Origin: Limnohabitans sp. | GTDB lineage: Bacteria > Planctomycetota > Phycisphaerae > Phycisphaerales > SM1A02 | DNA length: 16,241 bases | Assembly (NCBI GenBank): GCA_030054275.1 | Contig: JASGCF010000012.1 | Coordinates: 1-16,241 of the forward strand | Direction: 5' to 3' | In this document: piece by piece, positions 13,236 to 16,241 of the stretch | Layout of the letters: each line of letters starts with the position of its first letter | Numbering within the stretch: position 1 is the stretch's first letter | Made by a program: the position numbers and the translations under genes | Notes under the pieces: generated by a model | What the model saw: only the letters and a program-made list of their open reading frames with translations | Databases searched by the model: none | What the model was told of the DNA's origin: nothing

Positions 13236-14551
13236 CGCGCGACCTCGTTCGTCGCGCACGCGAAGCAATCTTGGTGCTGCTCTGTTCGCCGACGATTGCG
13301 CTTGCGGAGGCAAATCCGCACTTCCCAAGCGACCCCACTTTGGATGAGGCGAAGTCGCGCGAAGTGTTCATCGCGCGATGTGTCGCATGCCATGGCGCAG
13401 ATGGATTTGCGCCGCTTCGTTTCAACACAACCGAGGCGATCGTGCGACATCGACAACTCATGCGCGCGCTGCTCGAAGACGGCACGATGCCACCGAGTGA
13501 TGACACATTGAGCAGTGATTTGAAATCGAGCGTGGTCCCCGCGGGTGACTATGCGCGAGAGCACAACCACACGCAAGATATGCGCGGCGTGATTTCAAAC
13601 TCCGAACGCTCGCTCCTCCTGGCAGCGCTCGCCAGTCGTGATGTGACAGAACGCACTTTCGCCGGAATCGCCGAGCAGATCGCTCGAGATCGTGCGTTGC
13701 ATTTCTCGAATCAACCTCGCGGTGCGACACGCATAACCACAACAGCCGCGTACACAGTGCCCGCGTCTGGTGGCATGCACCTCCGCAGCTTCTCCGTCGA
13801 GGTTCCGACCGACGCGCCGCGACGCGTGCGTGGCGTGCGCCTTTCTCCGATCGAACACGCAGAGCGTTCGCCGCTGCGCTATCTCGCACTTGCGCCCGAT
13901 CCGGAGCGCGCTTGGCGTGTGCTCGATGAGCATGGCACAGGCGCAGACGCGATGGGCGATATTGGACGCACACCAAGTGGTGCGCTCGGTGCAGTTTCAC
14001 GAACCGCGCCCGTCTTCCTTCTGCCAAAGGGCTACGCCTTCGATCTGCCGCGCGGCGATCTGGTACTCGAAGCAACTGTTGAGCCCATTGGGCGTGAAGC
14101 GAGCGCTCGTCCGAGTGTTGAGTTCATCGCTGCGGATGAGCGCGATACGCGCACCGTGCGCGCACTTGCGGCGCGTGTTGTTCCGCTGGTTGTCGGCGCA
14201 AACACGCGTGTTTCGCGCGTGGTGCATATTGATGTCGCAGCGCATCGCGAACTCGTCGGAGTTGTTGTGAAGGGCGGTGTTTTCCTTCATGGATTTTCTG
14301 TGGAAATCATCGCAGCCGACGGATGTCGCACAGAAATTGCACGCTCACGCGACTTTCGTATGAGTTTGGCGCGGCCGCTGATCTTCGATACCCCCTTGCA
14401 ACTTTCGCAGGGAAGTCGAATCGAAGTGACCTTCGATCTCGACAACACAAGCGCAAATCCGCTGCAGCCATTCGCGCCACCGCGCGAACTCCGAGGCGGG
14501 CTTCCGCCAGACGCTGAAGACGCTGCCATCGTGCTGCTGGTCGCGCAATAG
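13232..14551 (+). CDS. Mono-haem cytochrome c domain fused to a PHM/DBH-like (copper monooxygenase-fold) domain lacking copper ligands
   Basis: The 439-residue protein has a signal peptide ending near ALA-E (residue 25). Next comes a class I cytochrome c domain with C50-V-A-C53-H54 and probable axial ligand M86 in DGTMPPSDD. From about residue 165 it resembles the copper type II ascorbate-dependent monooxygenase-like module of planctomycete and other bacterial proteins: TVPASGGMHLRSFSVEVP, LPRGDLVLEATVEPIG, and the closing TFDLDNTSANPLQPFAPPREL block. Where the family normally shows VVHH and HxH copper motifs, this protein has RLSPIEHAERSP and VVKGGVFLHG, so copper catalysis seems lost. It is the third gene of the cupredoxin-redoxin operon, coupled by GTGA. 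A possible role is electron transfer or ligand binding at the outer face. It is the last gene before a strong terminator. Confidence 0.82.
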   Translation: MTRDLVRRAREAILVLLCSPTIALAEANPHFPSDPTLDEAKSREVFIARCVACHGADGFAPLRFNTTEAIVRHRQLMRALLEDGTMPPSDDTLSSDLKSSVVPAGDYAREHNHTQDMRGVISNSERSLLLAALASRDVTERTFAGIAEQIARDRALHFSNQPRGATRITTTAAYTVPASGGMHLRSFSVEVPTDAPRRVRGVRLSPIEHAERSPLRYLALAPDPERAWRVLDEHGTGADAMGDIGRTPSGALGAVSRTAPVFLLPKGYAFDLPRGDLVLEATVEPIGREASARPSVEFIAADERDTRTVRALAARVVPLVVGANTRVSRVVHIDVAAHRELVGVVVKGGVFLHGFSVEIIAADGCRTEIARSRDFRMSLARPLIFDTPLQLSQGSRIEVTFDLDNTSANPLQPFAPPRELRGGLPPDAEDAAIVLLVAQ

Positions 14552-14789
14552 CAGTGCTTGCTTGCGACGGGCGCAACGGTACGCGTGCAACTTTTTCGTC
14601 ACGCGCCAAGGGTTGCCGCCCTCTGTCCTGTTGATCTTGATGAGGTGACAGTGAAGATGATCGGGTCCGCATCGCCCGCCCATCGAAACGGACACCGCCA
14701 CCTCGGAAACTCCTCTACTCCGCCCCCAGCGCTTCTCTCAGGAGCAACGGACGACTCGCGCAAGCGAGGTGGGAGCGCGGAGACTGCTC
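14552..14789. other. Non-coding stretch after the cytochrome gene
   Basis: No gene is supported here. Open frames on both strands cross the gene end or the terminator and look like shadows. The only structure seen is near the right end: GAGCA (14742-14746) can pair with TGCTC (14785-14789), enclosing a CTCGC-GCAA-GCGAG tetraloop hairpin (14755-14768). The whole directly abuts the terminator at 14790. Confidence 0.5.
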
Positions 14790-14826
14790 GACGACCCACG
14801 CGCATTTCGTGGGTTGTCTTGTTTTT
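14790..14826 (+). terminator. Rho-independent terminator
   Basis: GACGACCCACG (14790-14800) pairs with CGTGGGTTGTC (14808-14818) over 11 bp with a single G-T wobble, with a 7-nt loop CGCATTT. It is followed by TTGTTTTT (14819-14826). Orientation fits termination of the plus-strand cupredoxin/redoxin/cytochrome operon, 239 nt after its last stop. It also separates that operon from the convergent gene at 14853. Confidence 0.9.
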
Positions 14827-14852
14827 GACGCGCGACTTTCATGCGCGCTGCA

Positions 14853-16241
14853 TCAGTCCACTTCTTTGATCTCGTCGGTTGGACGGCTTCCATCAAGCCG
14901 CGTCATCGCGGCGCCGCTCGTTGGGTCACGCGGAACTTCGCGAAGGTACTTCGGCACGAGTTCCACAACGGAAGTTGGCTCTCGACCCTCCGCGCGGCGA
15001 AAGCGCTCTGCCGCGATCGCGATGCGTGCGCCGTCGCGTTCGCGGACCCCTCTCGCCACCCTCGCAAGCGCGGTACGCAGCGCCGCGGCATGTCCCGCCA
15101 CGATCGTCGGACCCGGATCGACGAGCGATCGAGGTGGCACCGCAAGCGGCTTCCAGTCGGCCGGATGCTGCTTCATTTCCGCTTCGCGTTCGGCGATCGC
15201 TGCCTCGAACAGCGCCTTCATCTCCTGCCGCGTCGACATCACCGCCCAGACGAGCGGCCCCGCGAGAAACGCGACCGTGGGATTGATCTCGCGCGACCCC
15301 CCGAGAATGCCGTACGAGTCGTCCAGCCAATGCAGCGCCGGCACGGTCAGCGCGCGTCCATCGCCACCGCCATCGTCGGTGAACATGCGCTCGAGAGTCT
15401 CGTCAAGCTCCCATCGAGCGAAGTCGAGCCCGATCGGAACGGGGCCTTCGCCAACCGCAAGCGCAAGCGCCTCCAGTCGATCGAGCGCCTCTCCATCGAA
15501 GGCCTGCGGCCACGTGGTCACCAGATTGCGCACGTCCTCCCAGATCCACTTGCGGTCCATGGCAGCAGTGAGCTCCGTCGGCATCGACGGGTTCTCGAGC
15601 AGCTGCTCGGTCACACCCCACACAGCCTCGAGATCCTCGACCGCGCGCCGTCCATCACCTCGCTGTGCTGCGTGACGCGCGTCGATCTGGAGCATCGAGG
15701 CGATGTCCACGAGAAGCGACCGCGTGGGATTCTGGAAGCGCCACATGAGTTCGGCATCGGGGTCCACGGCCGCCGCATCGGCATCCGGCTCTGCCACGAT
15801 CCCGAAGAACCTCGCCGTTCGCGCGTCGAACGTACGCGCCGGCACGAACCCAAACGGCTTCCTCACGGCAAGCGCGCGCATCGCGGCGATTTGCGGCTCC
15901 GACTCGGCCACGAGCCATGCGCCGATCTTCCACCCCTTCTCGCCGGGGTGGTCCGCGACGATCGCCTCGGCGACGAGGACCGTACGAGGTTCCAAAACCA
16001 CGCGTCCATCGGCCGCGGCGCGAGTCGCGCCCGCGTCGTCCACAAGTTCCGGTGGAATCGCGATCTCCTCCGCAAGCCACGAGCAGTCGCAGTCGTCGCA
16101 GCCGGGGCGCTCGACCCAGAGTGCATCGATGTACTTCGGGAATACCGGTTGTTGTGAAGCATCGAAACGCATTGCGCGCTGCCACCTCTCCTCGCCACTG
16201 GTGAGAATCGTTGGCTTGCGGAGAGACAGCACGAGTGCGAA
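14853..16241 (-). CDS. Planctomycete conserved hypothetical protein, 5'-truncated by window edge
   Basis: The minus-strand frame is open to the right edge of the window. A GTG at 16232 could start it, but the frame continues upstream, so the true start is probably outside. The visible part is about 460 residues, soluble-looking and acidic, with no clear membrane segment. Its C-terminal region (RDGARIAIAAERFRRAEG, then PTSVVELVPKYLREVPRDP) matches a block common at the end of planctomycete hypothetical proteins, where an ageing-helix stretch 'ALE.YR..HG.YP..L..L.P.YL...P.DP' is repeated across families (from memory). Such proteins often have an N-terminal membrane anchor, which would lie outside the window. 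A Cys cluster, GCDDCDCSW, occurs near the visible N-terminus. Function unknown. Confidence 0.75.
   Translation of the reverse strand, partial: FALVLSLRKPTILTSGEERWQRAMRFDASQQPVFPKYIDALWVERPGCDDCDCSWLAEEIAIPPELVDDAGATRAAADGRVVLEPRTVLVAEAIVADHPGEKGWKIGAWLVAESEPQIAAMRALAVRKPFGFVPARTFDARTARFFGIVAEPDADAAAVDPDAELMWRFQNPTRSLLVDIASMLQIDARHAAQRGDGRRAVEDLEAVWGVTEQLLENPSMPTELTAAMDRKWIWEDVRNLVTTWPQAFDGEALDRLEALALAVGEGPVPIGLDFARWELDETLERMFTDDGGGDGRALTVPALHWLDDSYGILGGSREINPTVAFLAGPLVWAVMSTRQEMKALFEAAIAEREAEMKQHPADWKPLAVPPRSLVDPGPTIVAGHAAALRTALARVARGVRERDGARIAIAAERFRRAEGREPTSVVELVPKYLREVPRDPTSGAAMTRLDGSRPTDEIKEVD

Noticed and set aside
14730..14760. Resemblance to the end of a glycine riboswitch (CTCAGG..CAA.GGAC)
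   Set aside because: The diagnostic GCCGAAGG part and the rest of the aptamer are missing, and the element lies after, not before, a gene on its strand.
14841..16157. Plus-strand open frame of 438 codons opposite the right-edge gene
   Set aside because: The translation is dominated by Arg and His with no recognisable domain, while the minus strand gives a well-balanced protein with a known planctomycete C-terminal block.

Overview
This GC-rich window reads as chromosomal DNA of a planctomycete, probably of the Phycisphaerae. The basis is indirect: secreted proteins ending in the short dockerin-like tail (paired D-x-D/N-x-D/N-G calcium-loop repeats followed by LLxxW) common in that class, a paired DPYCC/WDAQC cysteine-rich module, a planctomycete-style pseudopilin, and an ECP-type redoxin next to a c-type cytochrome/PHM-fold protein. 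No rRNA, tRNA, insertion sequence, integrase or CRISPR array is visible. The gene order looks like ordinary chromosome with some lineage-specific genes.

Left part (1-6053). On the minus strand a large bifunctional L-fucokinase/fucose-1-phosphate guanylyltransferase (fkp, 203-3385) is followed after 30 nt by the start of a small membrane protein that runs off the left edge (172 to 1). Divergently, with only 55 bp between, a plus-strand operon holds an L-rhamnose/L-fucose-type mutarotase (3441-3824), a beta-CASP metallo-beta-lactamase-fold nuclease (3821-5290, ATGA overlap with the mutarotase) and a methylthioadenosine/S-adenosylhomocysteine nucleosidase of plant-like type (5322-6053). Mutarotase plus Fkp would make a short salvage route from free L-fucose to GDP-L-fucose.

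Middle (6054-11564). A secreted dockerin-tailed protein with HAF-like repeats and two cysteine modules (6282-8252) carries a 12-bp tandem repeat inside its signal peptide. A G+C-rich hairpin lies just after it. Convergent to it are a minus-strand lipoprotein (8423-8893) and an MFS transporter (8954-10300). Divergent from the transporter is a type II/IV pseudopilin-like protein (10486-11403). Directly after its stop codon lies a 128-bp array of eight degenerate 16-bp tandem repeats.

Right part (11565-16241). A small minus-strand lipoprotein (11565-11957) is divergent from a three-gene, translationally coupled plus-strand operon: a plastocyanin-like cupredoxin with dockerin tail (12091-12591), a redoxin-fold lipoprotein (12588-13235) and a mono-haem cytochrome c domain fused to a PHM/DBH-like copper-monooxygenase fold that appears to have lost its copper-binding histidines (13232-14551). 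All three are predicted to be exported, so an extracytoplasmic electron-transfer or redox function is likely. This operon is the best candidate here for an undescribed system. A strong intrinsic terminator lies at 14790-14826, followed by a convergent, 5'-truncated planctomycete hypothetical protein (14853 to the right edge).
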